NCBI GenBank assembly: GCA_947498785.1 | Contig: CANMLS010000004.1 | Location: 62,001 to 126,000, forward strand | Source: an uncultured Aquimarina sp. | Lineage (GTDB): Bacteria; Bacteroidota; Bacteroidia; Flavobacteriales; Flavobacteriaceae | DNA length: 64,000 nucleotides | Reading direction: 5' to 3' | In this document: one piece after another, positions 9,535-18,882 of the stretch | How the letters are laid out: each line of letters opens with the position of its first letter | Numbering within the stretch: the stretch's first letter is position 1 | The notes under the pieces: model-generated | Told to the model about the DNA's origin: nothing | Databases searched by the model: none | What the model saw: the letters and a program-made list of their open reading frames with translations, nothing else | Position numbers and translations under genes: made by a program

Positions 9535-10091
9535 GATTTATAAGGTAGCAATTTAATTAAAATCATTTTTGTATGCTATTTCTGAGAGAATTTGATGATG
9601 AAAAAAATGTGAATTCTTAAAATCTGGTCTAAGTAAATCCATAGTAGTATTGTTAATAGATAATTTTGATTACTATTAGTAAGGATCATATTCGCAGAAC
9701 CTCCTATTCTGGATTGAGTAAGGTCAATATATTATCTCTTTTGCATGAAAAGTTCTTTCTCCAAATCTTGTTTGTTGACGATTGACAATAGTATCACAAG
9801 CGTCACCAATACCATCCTTATCACTATCCTTCTGAGAATAGTTCGTTTTTGATCACAGATACAGATATCCAGACATTCGTTCGAGGAGTAAAAGGTGAAT
9901 TTAGGATGCTATAGAAACTTTTGCAAATTGGGGCTTGAAAAGTTCCATCTTTCTAAGCATAAACACGATTAGGGATTAAATCCACAGTAAATATTCTATT
10001 TTCTAGCTTAAAAAATAGAATAGAAACAAAAAAATAAACATATTGACTTGCATAGTATATAGATGTAGAATACTAAATAAACTTTACATTG
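9535..10091. other. Gene-free interval with TSP3 relic
   Basis: About 560 bp without an intact gene. A short relic of a thrombospondin type 3 repeat lies on the minus strand (9724-9840). The rest has stops in all frames, and I see no RNA gene or strong hairpin. Confidence 0.55.
9724..9840 (-). pseudogene. Thrombospondin type 3 repeat relic
   Basis: The minus strand encodes 38 residues containing DSDKDGIGDACD, an almost perfect calcium-binding thrombospondin type 3 repeat of the kind found in flavobacterial surface and OmpA-like proteins. The frame is closed by a stop a few codons upstream and by TGA downstream, and there is no start codon. This is therefore a fragment of a once larger adhesin-like or OmpA-like gene. 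Confidence 0.6.
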
Positions 10092-10547
10092 TTAATGGAT
10101 GTTTTCTATCATAATTTTGTTTCCATTAAAACTAAAAGTATCTCCAATAGTTTTTCCAAGTAACAATTTTCCGATGGGTGAGTTGGCAGCAATAGCATAA
10201 TACATTTTTTTTTCTACAGATAATTTTCCAACAGAAATACTTATAAAATAATGACCTTGAGATGTCACGACTAAGCTTCCTAATCGAACATGTTCTGAAG
10301 AGGAAATAGTAATCTTGCCCAAAATCTTTTGTAGTTTTTGTACTTCTGCTAATTGTATACCTGCTTTTTCACGTTCTAATTGCAACATAGCGCGACCCGT
10401 TTCGTGTTTATCTCCAGCAGTACTTTTGGTTTCAGAAGTTAGAGATTCCTGAATACCTTCAATGGTTTTTTGAATACGTTGTAATCGCTCATTTACATAA
10501 TTTTTACATTGATCTAGCAGTATTGATTTAACCTGGTTAGTAATCAT
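10092..10547 (-). CDS. GreA/GreB C-terminal-like protein
   Basis: A 151-residue protein with an N-terminal helical hairpin-like region (about 1-80, charged, with SETKSTAGDKHETGRAMLQLE) and a C-terminal beta domain including ANSPIGKLLLGKTIGDTF, the signature of the GreA/GreB C-terminal (FKBP-like) fold. It probably binds in or near the RNA polymerase secondary channel. Homologues in Bacteroidetes are often labelled 3-oxoacyl-ACP synthase in databases, a name that nothing in the sequence supports. It lies 14 nt after the GNAT gene on the same strand. Confidence 0.8.
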   Translation of the reverse strand: MITNQVKSILLDQCKNYVNERLQRIQKTIEGIQESLTSETKSTAGDKHETGRAMLQLEREKAGIQLAEVQKLQKILGKITISSSEHVRLGSLVVTSQGHYFISISVGKLSVEKKMYYAIAANSPIGKLLLGKTIGDTFSFNGNKIMIENIH

Positions 10548-10561
10548 GGTTTATTTTGATT

Positions 10562-11149
10562 TTATTCCATTTTGGGTTTTAATAGAAAATAAAGAGGGTA
10601 GACAAGTATAGAAGTTTCGTCAAATATCTCGAATCCCTTCTTTTTATAAAAATTTCTATTATTCTCGGTTGTTGTTTCCAAATATATAGGTTTTACATTT
10701 CCATAATATGCCAAAACTTCATTGAGTAACTTTGTGCCAACACCACTATCTTGAGATTTAGGAATGGTTCCCATAATCCATAAGTGTAAAAAAGGTACTT
10801 TAGGATGGCGTAATTTTAAGATTTTCTCTCTTCTTATTACTTGGATAGCATGTCTTAGCCCTGTGCAGAGAAATGCTAATTTAATATCCATAATAATAGT
10901 TCTTAAAGAAGTTTTCTTTTTTTCTGAATCTAAAAATAAGACACACGACTTATGGTCATCGCTTAAAAATATTTCACCATAATGTAAAGCCATTTTACAT
11001 TGATACTCCATAAGGTAATAGATTCTCTGAGCCCTTCTCTTATCCTGCTTTACAACAAAATTGATAGAATTAGGGAAAGTCTCAGTGACAAAAGCAGCAT
11101 GTAAAATATCGATAACAACACATTGGTCTGAGAGAGAAGCTTTTTTCAT
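10562..11149 (-). CDS. GNAT-family N-acetyltransferase
   Basis: A 195-residue protein with a GNAT fold in its C-terminal half: LHLWIMGTIPKSQDSGVGTKLL is the strand beta4 / acetyl-CoA pyrophosphate loop (a Q/R-x-x-G-x-G/A variant, here SQDSGVG), and YLETTTENNRNFYKKKGFEIFDE is the conserved C-terminal motif B. The N-terminal part (FVTETFPNSINFVV, KRRAQRIYYLMEYQC) is of the kind seen in stand-alone acetyltransferases of unknown substrate. It lies between mtgA and the GreA-like gene, all on the minus strand. Confidence 0.85.
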   Translation of the reverse strand: MKKASLSDQCVVIDILHAAFVTETFPNSINFVVKQDKRRAQRIYYLMEYQCKMALHYGEIFLSDDHKSCVLFLDSEKKKTSLRTIIMDIKLAFLCTGLRHAIQVIRREKILKLRHPKVPFLHLWIMGTIPKSQDSGVGTKLLNEVLAYYGNVKPIYLETTTENNRNFYKKKGFEIFDETSILVYPLYFLLKPKME

Positions 11150-11166
11150 TAGTTATGATATGTATT

Positions 11167-11844
11167 TTACTCATCTTTAAGTACTAAAGTACCATAATTA
11201 CGCATTTGTATAGTTATCCACCGTTTTCTTTTTTGAATATATCCAGAAGCTGGATTTGCTAGAAATTTTATTGGATTAGGAAGGATTGCTGCAATTGCAG
11301 TTGATTGATCTCGATTAAGTGCAATTGCAGAGGTGTTAAACCAAAATTGTGAAGCGGCTTGCGCACCATAAATCCCATTACCCATTTCGATACTATTAAG
11401 ATATACTTCAAGGATGCGTTCTTTACTCCAAAAGGTTTCAATTAAAAATGTAAAATAAGTTTCAAACCCTTTTCGCACCCAACTACGTTGTGGCCATAAG
11501 AATACATTTTTTGCTGTTTGTTGAGAAATGGTACTGGCGCCACGTAATCGTTTCCCTGATTTATGTTCGGCCATTGCTTTTTCGATTGCTTTTTTATCAA
11601 AGCCATTATGTTCAACAAATCGTTGATCTTCACTGCAGATAATAGCCAATTGTAAATGAGTAGAAATTTTTGACAATTGTACCCATTGATGCTTAATGAC
11701 ATATTCATCACTGGATTGCCATTTTCGTATAACCATTAATGGAGTCACAGGGACATTAATCCATTTGTATATCAGTACCCAGAAGACACTTAATATAATG
11801 AATGCAATACTGCTTTTGACGATAAAACGGAAGATTTTTTGCAT
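11167..11844 (-). CDS. mtgA: Monofunctional peptidoglycan glycosyltransferase
   Basis: A GT51-family enzyme that polymerises lipid II glycan chains at the outer face of the inner membrane. There is a single N-terminal membrane helix (about 8-28). The family motifs follow in order: SEDQRFVEHNGFD (catalytic glutamate), GASTISQQTAKNVFL, RKGFETYFTFLIE and KERILEVYLNSIEMGNGIYG. Length of 225 aa matches the monofunctional class, with no transpeptidase domain. The start is 18 nt before the stop of the upstream FAD oxidoreductase gene, indicating cotranscription. Confidence 0.95.
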   Translation of the reverse strand: MQKIFRFIVKSSIAFIILSVFWVLIYKWINVPVTPLMVIRKWQSSDEYVIKHQWVQLSKISTHLQLAIICSEDQRFVEHNGFDKKAIEKAMAEHKSGKRLRGASTISQQTAKNVFLWPQRSWVRKGFETYFTFLIETFWSKERILEVYLNSIEMGNGIYGAQAASQFWFNTSAIALNRDQSTAIAAILPNPIKFLANPASGYIQKRKRWITIQMRNYGTLVLKDE

Positions 11845-11861
11845 AGCTCAATGTGTTTGAC

Positions 11862-12983
11862 TCATAAAAGATCGGCTAATTCTGTGCCCACCAAACTTCC
11901 TATAGCAACACCCATTCCGCCTTGGCGTACACCACAAAATACATGTTGTGATAATGGTTTGACAATAGATTTTTTTTGATCTCCAACACCCATTATTCCA
12001 CTCCATCTACGATCAATCTTAAAATTAGTGTTAGGCAAAATAATTTGGCGTAAAATTTTTTCTAACTTCTTTTGAACCAATTCGGTTTGACCTAAATCAG
12101 TAGTTTCTTCTGTTTTAAAATCTAAATTACGACCTCCTCCAAATAGAATTCTGTTATCTATATTTCTAAAGTAATAATAGCCTTTATCAAGATGAAATGT
12201 CCCTTTGATATGCAGGTTTTCAATAGGATGAGTGATAAGGACTTGAGCGCGAGCAGGTTTTACTTGTTTAATTCCCAATTGAGAAGCAAAACCATTTGTA
12301 GCAATTAACAATTTAGGAGTAGAAAATGTAAATTGATCGGTTTTTATTTCAACAGCGGTGTTATTGTCCTCAAAATTTGTAACGGTACAATTATTAAGAA
12401 TTTTGATATTAGAATTTTGTGCTTTTCGCAGTAATGCTTCCATCATTTGTCCAGTATTGATCTGACCTTCGAATTGATTAAAAATGTATTGTGGTTGAAT
12501 GTTATTAAAGTTGAAAATATTCTCTTTACTACAGAAAACATCACTTTTAAAAATAGGTTTTAGTAGGTTATTGATCTGCTCTATTTTTGAAAAGCAATCT
12601 TCATACAATATTTTGTCATGTGTGGTAAAAAGTTCATGTCCTCCATATTGTACATAATCAATAATTTGATCTCCTAAGTGTTGACGTAATGACTGAAGTC
12701 CTTGATATCTTTTTTGTATAAGTAGGAGCACTTCTTCTTCTGTATGAGAGTTGAGATCATCCAAAATTTCTGAAAGACTTCCAAAGCAGGCAAACCCTGC
12801 ATTTTTTGTACTGGCACCATTGGGTAATATACCACGCTCTAAGATGAGGATTTTGGCTTTAGGAAATTTGTACTGTAATCTTAAAGCACAGGATAACCCA
12901 ACAATTCCACTTCCTATAATAGTAAAATCGATATTAGATAACCAAGTCTTATATTCCCAATAGCTAAAATTAGTCTCGTTCAT
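11862..12983 (-). CDS. FAD-dependent amino-acid oxidase-type oxidoreductase
   Basis: A 373-residue DAO-family flavoprotein. The Rossmann dinucleotide motif is IGSGIVGLSCALRLQ near residue 22, followed by LILERG. NAGFACFGS follows the FAD motif, and the C-terminal GVRQGGMGVAIGSLVG binds the FAD pyrophosphate. It probably oxidises an amine or amino acid; the substrate cannot be deduced. It heads a minus-strand operon with mtgA, the GNAT gene and the GreA-like gene. Confidence 0.88.
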   Translation of the reverse strand: MNETNFSYWEYKTWLSNIDFTIIGSGIVGLSCALRLQYKFPKAKILILERGILPNGASTKNAGFACFGSLSEILDDLNSHTEEEVLLLIQKRYQGLQSLRQHLGDQIIDYVQYGGHELFTTHDKILYEDCFSKIEQINNLLKPIFKSDVFCSKENIFNFNNIQPQYIFNQFEGQINTGQMMEALLRKAQNSNIKILNNCTVTNFEDNNTAVEIKTDQFTFSTPKLLIATNGFASQLGIKQVKPARAQVLITHPIENLHIKGTFHLDKGYYYFRNIDNRILFGGGRNLDFKTEETTDLGQTELVQKKLEKILRQIILPNTNFKIDRRWSGIMGVGDQKKSIVKPLSQHVFCGVRQGGMGVAIGSLVGTELADLL

Positions 12984-13137
12984 GCTTTACTTTCGATATG
13001 ATCAAAAGTACAGCAAAAATGTTCATATATTTTATTTCTTGTTTTAATATTGTTCGCTATTCATGAAATATCTTTAAAAGATATCTGGGTCTATGTATAA
13101 CGGTTATATTTTAATATAGGTTCTCTGATTAAGAGAC

Positions 13138-13730
13138 CTAATCTGGTAATTTATGATGTCCTAAAATTTTAATTAATTTTTCTAAGTTATTATTTTTACC
13201 TTTCTCTAAGATATTTTTACCATAAGTGGCCCAGAAGTAATGGTTTTCCAAAAATTCTTTATTAATCAAATGCCATTCAAAATCATTAATATGGTAATTG
13301 AAATAGACGCTCCATTCTTTTCTTAATAATGGGTTTTTATAAAAAAAAGAAGAGGTCCCGACATGTATCAAATCAGCATCACAAAGCACTTGTGCTAATT
13401 TGGTTTTAGGAGTTTGTGGTACTTTTGTAGCTTCAATACAATTGCAAATTGTATCTATATGTTTTTTGGCATTCTTTCTTTAATCAAAAACTTTTTGGCA
13501 ATATTCGTACTTTCTTTTTCATGGTTTTTATAACAAATACTATATCCAGTTTCATGAAACCAGACAGCTATGATAAGCCATTCAATTTCTTTATCAGTAA
13601 GTTTTAATTCTCTAGTGATCAGTTGCACGTTTAATACTACATCTTATGTGTGTTCTAGATTATGAAATGGTAGTTGTTTACAATGTTTTTGCAGTAATTT
13701 TTTACAATATATTTCAACTCTTTTTATCAT
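13138..13730 (-). pseudogene. HD-domain phosphohydrolase, broken
   Basis: The minus strand from the ATG at 13730 reads MIKRVEIYCKK and then FHNLEHT, the first HD-domain histidine motif, but codon 29 is TAA (13644-13646) where family members have an aromatic residue (HTYDVV). After the stop the frame continues through WFHETGYS to KERMPKNI, where loss of one base in an A-run near 13465 breaks it. Restoring one base rejoins it to IEATKVPQTP, LCDADLIHVGTS and the remaining 80 residues. The intact protein would be about 197 aa, a predicted metal-dependent HD hydrolase. Two independent lesions argue for a true pseudogene rather than a sequencing error. Confidence 0.75.
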
Positions 13731-13780
13731 AAGGAATACTTTTTATATGTTGTCACAGAAGAAATGGCAACTTTATTTTA

Positions 13781-13807
13781 GACCCCGAGTATTTTGTTCG
13801 GGGTCTT
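13781..13807. terminator. Strong hairpin between HD pseudogene and CocE hydrolase
   Basis: A 9-bp stem with arms AGACCCCGA and TCGGGGTCT and a nine-base loop lies 21 nt after the stop of the minus-strand hydrolase gene. The T-run is better on the plus strand, but the position fits a terminator of the minus-strand gene. Confidence 0.6.
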
Positions 13808-13827
13808 TTATATAAGGTGTTTTTAAG

Positions 13828-15510
13828 TTATTCTAGAACTGGGATTTGTAAGTATGATTTATATTTTCCTCCTGTATAAATTGTGGTATTCCCTTTGTTT
13901 AATATTCCTTTATGTTCTTCTTGTGATTCTACAATGTCATTTCCCTGTATCACTAATCTCAATGTTTCTCCTGATTTAAATTTAACAGTAGTAGGCCAGA
14001 TCTCTACTTGAACCTCTACTATTTCGTTAGCACTAATTTTCTGGGGGTAATCATGTAAATGAAATGGAATCTCTTCTGTAGAATTGTTTTTATCTAATGC
14101 TCGATGAGATACACGTAACCATCCTGAAGCAATCTGACCTTTCTCTTCTGCAGGTCCTTGAAAATATATGATTTCTCCACTACTATTCTCTTTTTGGATA
14201 CCTACAAACAAATCTATATCATCTGCTATATCAGAGCTTACAAATAAATTTAATTTTATGCTTCCAACAATATCTGTATCCTCAGTAAAGGGATACTTAA
14301 ATATGGCTCTTTGTTTTTCTGTGATTAGTTCTGGTTCTCCAATTACTGTTGCATCATAAGAGGTTGTATTTTCATTAGTATTAGGATGCGTGTTCATGGT
14401 CATTGTTTCTGCATTGAGATACATTTTGATTAACTCTCTTCCTGAAATAGGCCATTCACTTGCAGTTTTAACAGATCCTTTGTAAAACGCTTCTCTCAAT
14501 TCATAACGAATAGGAGCTTGATTTAAGATACCAGAATCTTCATTTTTTAAGAATTGATCAAAGAACATTTTTTGCCTTGATGTTGCATCTTCAGAATAGT
14601 AATATTCCCATTTTTTTCTCCCAAAGAGTTCTAACCATTTGTTAGATGATCCGATTTTTTTAAAACCATTGATTGTGCCTCTTGTATGAAGCCCGTGATC
14701 CTGAATACTTACTGCAATATAAGCAGGTACTTTAATTTGCGAAAGAGTACTTCCCAAATCTAGGTCTTGATAAACCTGTGCGATTGATAATGGATTTTTG
14801 TTAATTTCATTTTGCAAGTGTCTATACCCTGTGTTTTCTACGGAAAGGTTATTGAGTATTCTATAGTTGAACCAAAGATCAATGAATGTGCTTGAGATAC
14901 CGCCATGATATGTTGCGTCACGATATGTGTCTGTGAACCCTTCGTACGGCATAATAGCTTTAAGATGCGGAGGATTCATTGCGGCGACTCTCCATTGTGA
15001 TACACCAAAATATGATACTCCATTTAGACCAACTTTTCCTGAAGACCAATCCTGAACTCCTGCCCATTCAATAGCATCATAAAAATCTTGTGCCTCACCA
15101 TTTTCTAGAAGTACAACTGTACCAGGTGATTTACCTGTGCCTCGACTGTCAACAGCAATAACTACATAACCATTTTTAACCCAGTACGCAGGATCAGGTG
15201 TTTCAAAAGCTGCATATTCTGAAGTTTGAATATTACCATCATGTTCTGGATCATATTCTGCTGGCAAATCATCCTTACCATAAGGTCCTAAAGACATGAT
15301 TACAGGAAATTGACCTTCTGCCTCTGGGCGATACACATTTGCATATAAAAAGACACCATCCCTCATTTTTATCGGAACATCATTTTCAATTAACATTTTG
15401 TATTCGACTGGCGGTATTGGATTACCAGTAAGATCATCTTCATGAGTGCAATTACTTGTAAAAAAAGCAAAGGCTGTTATTATTAAAAATTTTAATGTGC
15501 TTCGTAACAT
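13828..15510 (-). CDS. CocE/NonD-family hydrolase lipoprotein
   Basis: A 560-residue serine hydrolase of the X-Pro dipeptidyl-peptidase/CocE class with a lipoprotein-type signal (FFTSNC, cysteine near residue 21). IKMRDGVFLYANVYRPE is the conserved N-terminal block, GTGKSPGTVV and GLNGVSYFGVSQW (nucleophile Gly-x-Ser-Tyr-x-Gly) define the alpha/beta core, and the C-terminal third is the jelly-roll domain with LRLVIQGND. It cleaves esters, amides or acyl-peptides of unknown identity, probably in the envelope. It is a single gene, preceded by 305 bp and the AraC regulator on the same strand, which may or may not control it. Confidence 0.9.
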   Translation of the reverse strand: MLRSTLKFLIITAFAFFTSNCTHEDDLTGNPIPPVEYKMLIENDVPIKMRDGVFLYANVYRPEAEGQFPVIMSLGPYGKDDLPAEYDPEHDGNIQTSEYAAFETPDPAYWVKNGYVVIAVDSRGTGKSPGTVVLLENGEAQDFYDAIEWAGVQDWSSGKVGLNGVSYFGVSQWRVAAMNPPHLKAIMPYEGFTDTYRDATYHGGISSTFIDLWFNYRILNNLSVENTGYRHLQNEINKNPLSIAQVYQDLDLGSTLSQIKVPAYIAVSIQDHGLHTRGTINGFKKIGSSNKWLELFGRKKWEYYYSEDATSRQKMFFDQFLKNEDSGILNQAPIRYELREAFYKGSVKTASEWPISGRELIKMYLNAETMTMNTHPNTNENTTSYDATVIGEPELITEKQRAIFKYPFTEDTDIVGSIKLNLFVSSDIADDIDLFVGIQKENSSGEIIYFQGPAEEKGQIASGWLRVSHRALDKNNSTEEIPFHLHDYPQKISANEIVEVQVEIWPTTVKFKSGETLRLVIQGNDIVESQEEHKGILNKGNTTIYTGGKYKSYLQIPVLE

Positions 15511-15816
15511 AATAATAGAGTTTAAATTCTTTTGAGTTTATTTTTGATTAAACTTGGTTACTGTAGTACACTATTGGATCCAAACAGAGACTAACTTTAT
15601 GACAACAAAGCTATTAGAGTGGGTTAAGACATTATACCCCTAAAAGGTAATTGAATGCCTCAAAAAGCCATAATTGAGGATGAAAAGTATTAGGTTTATT
15701 ATATCATTTCTGACCAAAATTTGCCCTTTTTTCTGCTTATACTTCAAAATAAAACAAAACCGTAGCTAGAGCTATGCTTGATTTTTCTTTTTGAATCATC
15801 AAAGAATGACTGTTTT
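15511..15816. other. Intergenic interval containing duplicated AraC 3' flank
   Basis: About 305 bp with no gene. From 15716 onward the sequence is shared with 41964-42113, continuing into the 3' end of the AraC gene. The core around 15764-15780 contains the self-complementary stretch TAGCTAGAGCTA, bounded by AT-rich flanks that can pair, possibly the terminator of the AraC gene. A leader for the CocE hydrolase must lie near 15511-15560, but no clear promoter is visible. Confidence 0.5.
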
Positions 15817-15855
15817 TTATTTGAGTATTTTTAAATCAGAAGTGGTATTATTGTT
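15716..15855. repeat. Duplicated segment, copy A (AraC tail and 3' flank)
   Basis: This stretch and 41964-42113 are clearly homologous over about 140-150 bp in the same orientation, with scattered substitutions. It covers the last codons of the AraC gene (SDLKILK and stop) and about 100 bp downstream. Copy B encodes SELKILK and stop in the same position. Confidence 0.8.
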
Positions 15856-16827
15856 TACTTCACTGGGAAGAAAATTATATTTCTTTTTAAAAATTTTTGA
15901 GAACTGACTAAGATTTGAGTACCCAACTATATATCCAATATCAGAGACAGAATATTCTTTTTTTTGAAGTAACTCAAGAGCTTTTTCCATTTTGAAGTTT
16001 AGATAATATTGATATGGACTATTACCAAAAACCTGTTTAAATAATTGTTTGAACTTGCTTAAACTCATACCAGCTTGTTCTGCCAATAGAGTGTTAGAAG
16101 GTTTTTCTTTCCAATTATGTTCTATTGATTTTCTTACTCTTAATAAGTTTTCTAAATCTGAAGGATTAATATATGTGTCTTTTTCTATAACAGATCTTGT
16201 TTCTATTTTCTTGAAAAAGGTAGTTAGAAGTCGTAATACATTAGAGAATAAAAATATTTTATTAATTTTTTCTGAAGATTGTATAATTTCTTTTAGAATA
16301 ATATTAAAATTAAAATCCAAATTTTCATATAAATAAATTGGACCTTGCTTGCTAAAAAACTTTTGGAGATTATTTGCCTTATCACCTGCGTCCAAAACAT
16401 TTTGATTCAACCATTTTTTTGAGAAGGTAATATTAAAAATACTAACAGGAATATTTGCAGGTATTATTGATTCGGATTCGGTCATTGAAGAATATAACAT
16501 AATACTATAAAAATCAAACCCTAATGATTGAACCTTAGTATCTATTTGCTCTTTAATGTTTATACTAGAAAAATAAAAATTAAGTATAAAATGATCATTG
16601 GTTTCTGTTGCTTTCCTGCTTAATTTCAGATCATTAGCCAAGGTTACGTTTATGAATGTAATAGCTAGTCCTTCATGGATATTAACAACGTCAATAGTAC
16701 CTCGACCAGATTTTTCTTGTAAAATCAACTTTTTTCCTTCCAATTTTGAAAACGTGTTCTTATGTATAACCTCTTGCCATTTTTGAGGACTGGTTATACT
16801 ATAGACTATTTCGTTATTCAAATCCAA
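15817..16827 (-). CDS. AraC-family transcriptional regulator
   Basis: A 336-residue regulator. The C-terminal ~100 residues form the AraC/XylS double helix-turn-helix: LLAEQAGMSLSKFKQLFKQVFG (first HTH), PYQYYLNFKMEKALELLQKK, then VSDIGYIVGYSNLSQFSKIFKKKYNFLPSEV (second HTH, a family signature). The N-terminal 220 residues are an unrecognised sensory region without membrane helices. The target is unknown; the CocE hydrolase is the nearest downstream gene on this strand. The 3' end of the gene has a partial duplicate beyond the secretion locus. Confidence 0.92.
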   Translation of the reverse strand: MDLNNEIVYSITSPQKWQEVIHKNTFSKLEGKKLILQEKSGRGTIDVVNIHEGLAITFINVTLANDLKLSRKATETNDHFILNFYFSSINIKEQIDTKVQSLGFDFYSIMLYSSMTESESIIPANIPVSIFNITFSKKWLNQNVLDAGDKANNLQKFFSKQGPIYLYENLDFNFNIILKEIIQSSEKINKIFLFSNVLRLLTTFFKKIETRSVIEKDTYINPSDLENLLRVRKSIEHNWKEKPSNTLLAEQAGMSLSKFKQLFKQVFGNSPYQYYLNFKMEKALELLQKKEYSVSDIGYIVGYSNLSQFSKIFKKKYNFLPSEVNNNTTSDLKILK

Positions 16828-16884
16828 AACTTTTTTATTAAGTTAAATTATACATTAGATTTTTGCAATATCAGAATCAAATGG

Positions 16885-16912
16885 TTAAAAAAAGCCTCAT
16901 TTCTGAGGCTTT
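16885..16912 (-). terminator. Terminator of the acc genes
   Basis: A 9-bp stem with arms AAAGCCTCA and TGAGGCTTT and a four-base loop, followed on the minus strand by a run of seven T, lies just after the accC stop codon. Confidence 0.85.
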
Positions 16913-16922
16913 ATATTTGTAA

Positions 16923-18269
16923 TTATTTTGGATCTTCCATTTCGAAATCTTCCATAAATTTCGTGGTATAATTACCCGCAACATAATCGGGGTGATCCAT
17001 AAGTTGTCTATGAAAAGGAACGGTGGTTTTTATCCCTTCTACAACAAACTCATCTAATGCTCTTTTCATTTTATTGATTGCTTCTTCACGGGTTTGTGCA
17101 GTGGTGATCAATTTAGCAATCATAGAATCATAATTAGGCGGAATAATATATCCACTGTATACATGAGTGTCTACACGCACTCCGTGACCTCCAGGAATAT
17201 GCAAATTGGTAATTTTACCTGGTGAAGGACGAAAATCTTTGTACGGATCTTCTGCATTGATTCTACATTCTATAGAATGTAGTTGCGGGAAATAATTTTT
17301 CCCAGAAATAGGAATTCCAGCGGCAACAAGAATTTGTTCTCTTATTAAATCATAATCAACGACTTGTTCTGTGATAGGATGTTCTACCTGGATACGAGTG
17401 TTCATTTCCATGAAGTAGAAATTTCGATGTTTATCTACCAAAAATTCAACTGTTCCTGCGCCTTCGTATTTAATGAATTCTGATGCTTTTACAGCAGCTT
17501 CTCCCATTTTCTTACGCAGTTCATCAGTCATGAACGGGGAAGGAGTCTCTTCAGTAAGTTTTTGGTGTCTACGTTGTACTGAACAATCTCTTTCTGATAA
17601 ATGACATGCTCTTCCATTACTATCTCCTACAACCTGAATTTCTATATGACGTGGTTCTTCGATGAGTTTTTCCATGTACATACCGTCATTACCAAAGGAT
17701 GCTGAAGCTTCTTGTCTTGCACTATCCCATGATTTTCTCAGGTTTTCTTTTTTCCATACAGCTCGCATACCTTTTCCACCACCACCGGCAGTAGCTTTTA
17801 GCATCACAGGATATCCCATTTCATCTGCAAGCTTTTCTGTTTCTTCAAAAGATTCGAGAATACCTTCACTTCCAGGAATAGTTGGTACACCTGCAGCTTT
17901 CATAGTTGCTTTTGCAGAGGCTTTATCTCCCATTCGGTCTATCATTTCTGCACTAGCACCAATAAATTTTATTTCGTGCTCTTCACAAATTTTAGAGAAT
18001 TTGGCATTCTCTGAAAGAAAACCATAACCAGGGTGTATCGCATCTGCATTTGTGATTTCTGCAGCAGCGATGATGTTGGACATCTTAAGATAAGATTCAT
18101 TGCTGGGTGCAGGTCCTATACAAACTGCTTCATCTGCGAAACGAACATGTAAACTTTCTGCATCTGCAGTAGAATATACTGCAACGGATTTTATACCCAT
18201 TTCTTTGCAGGTTCTGATTACGCGCATCGCAATCTCACCTCTATTTGCAATTAGGATTTTTTTAAACAT
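16923..18269 (-). CDS. accC: Acetyl-CoA carboxylase biotin carboxylase subunit
   Basis: The ATP-grasp subunit that carboxylates biotin on BCCP with bicarbonate, in the first step of fatty-acid synthesis. [15 protein letters not shown] at the N-terminus, the glycine-rich ATP loop [14 protein letters not shown] near residue 160, [20 protein letters not shown] and [13 protein letters not shown] are all diagnostic. Length of 448 aa is normal for the bacterial stand-alone subunit. It follows accB by about 90 nt on the same strand and ends in a clear terminator. Confidence 0.97.
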   Translation of the reverse strand: MFKKILIANRGEIAMRVIRTCKEMGIKSVAVYSTADAESLHVRFADEAVCIGPAPSNESYLKMSNIIAAAEITNADAIHPGYGFLSENAKFSKICEEHEIKFIGASAEMIDRMGDKASAKATMKAAGVPTIPGSEGILESFEETEKLADEMGYPVMLKATAGGGGKGMRAVWKKENLRKSWDSARQEASASFGNDGMYMEKLIEEPRHIEIQVVGDSNGRACHLSERDCSVQRRHQKLTEETPSPFMTDELRKKMGEAAVKASEFIKYEGAGTVEFLVDKHRNFYFMEMNTRIQVEHPITEQVVDYDLIREQILVAAGIPISGKNYFPQLHSIECRINAEDPYKDFRPSPGKITNLHIPGGHGVRVDTHVYSGYIIPPNYDSMIAKLITTAQTREEAINKMKRALDEFVVEGIKTTVPFHRQLMDHPDYVAGNYTTKFMEDFEMEDPK

Positions 18270-18360
18270 AACTTTTAAAATTTAAAAATCTCAAATTCCA
18301 AGTTCCAAATTCCAGAGTAATTGGATTTTGGGATTTGTATATTGGAATTTTAAAATTGGG

Positions 18361-18855
18361 TTATGATGGGTCTATTAAGAATAGTGGTTGATCAAATTCT
18401 ACTGGAGAAGAGTCATCAACTAACACTTTTACAACTTTACCAGAAATTTCACTTTCTATTTCATTAAAAAGTTTCATCGCCTCGATAATACAAAGCACAT
18501 CTCCTTCTTTTATAGTATCACCAACTTCTACAAATGTTGGTTTGTCTGGAGATGGTTTTCTATATAGAGTTCCTATTATTGGGGATTTAATAGTGAGGTA
18601 TTTTGAATCATCCTCTGATGCTGGACTACTTTCTGTTGCGGTAGGAGTAGTTGCAGGAGGTGTCGCTTTTACAGGGGTAACGGTCTGAGGAGTAACTGGG
18701 TTACTAACAGGCAGATGTTGTACAATTGTGGTCTCTTTGCTTTCGTCTGATGCGGTTTTGATGGTGATTTTAATGTCATCCATCTCTAACTTTACTTCGC
18801 TAGCGCCTGATTTGGCCACGAATTTAATTAAATTCTGAATTTCTTTTAAATCCAT
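18361..18855 (-). CDS. accB: Biotin carboxyl carrier protein of acetyl-CoA carboxylase
   Basis: A 164-residue carrier subunit. It has a short N-terminal dimerisation segment (MDLKEIQNLIKF), a Pro/Thr/Ala-rich flexible linker (about 45-85) and the C-terminal biotinyl domain. The biotin attachment motif is EAMKLFNEIE, with the modified lysine near residue 128; many homologues have EAMKLMNEI, so Met-to-Phe is a mild variant. It is placed between fabH and accC, the standard Bacteroidetes arrangement. Confidence 0.96.
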   Translation of the reverse strand: MDLKEIQNLIKFVAKSGASEVKLEMDDIKITIKTASDESKETTIVQHLPVSNPVTPQTVTPVKATPPATTPTATESSPASEDDSKYLTIKSPIIGTLYRKPSPDKPTFVEVGDTIKEGDVLCIIEAMKLFNEIESEISGKVVKVLVDDSSPVEFDQPLFLIDPS

Positions 18856-18882
18856 AATGTGGGTATTGTGTGTTTTAATTAT

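Noticed and set aside
17662..18027. 121-codon antisense frame in accC
   Set aside because: Ser/Phe-rich mirror of accC codons; no start context or family.
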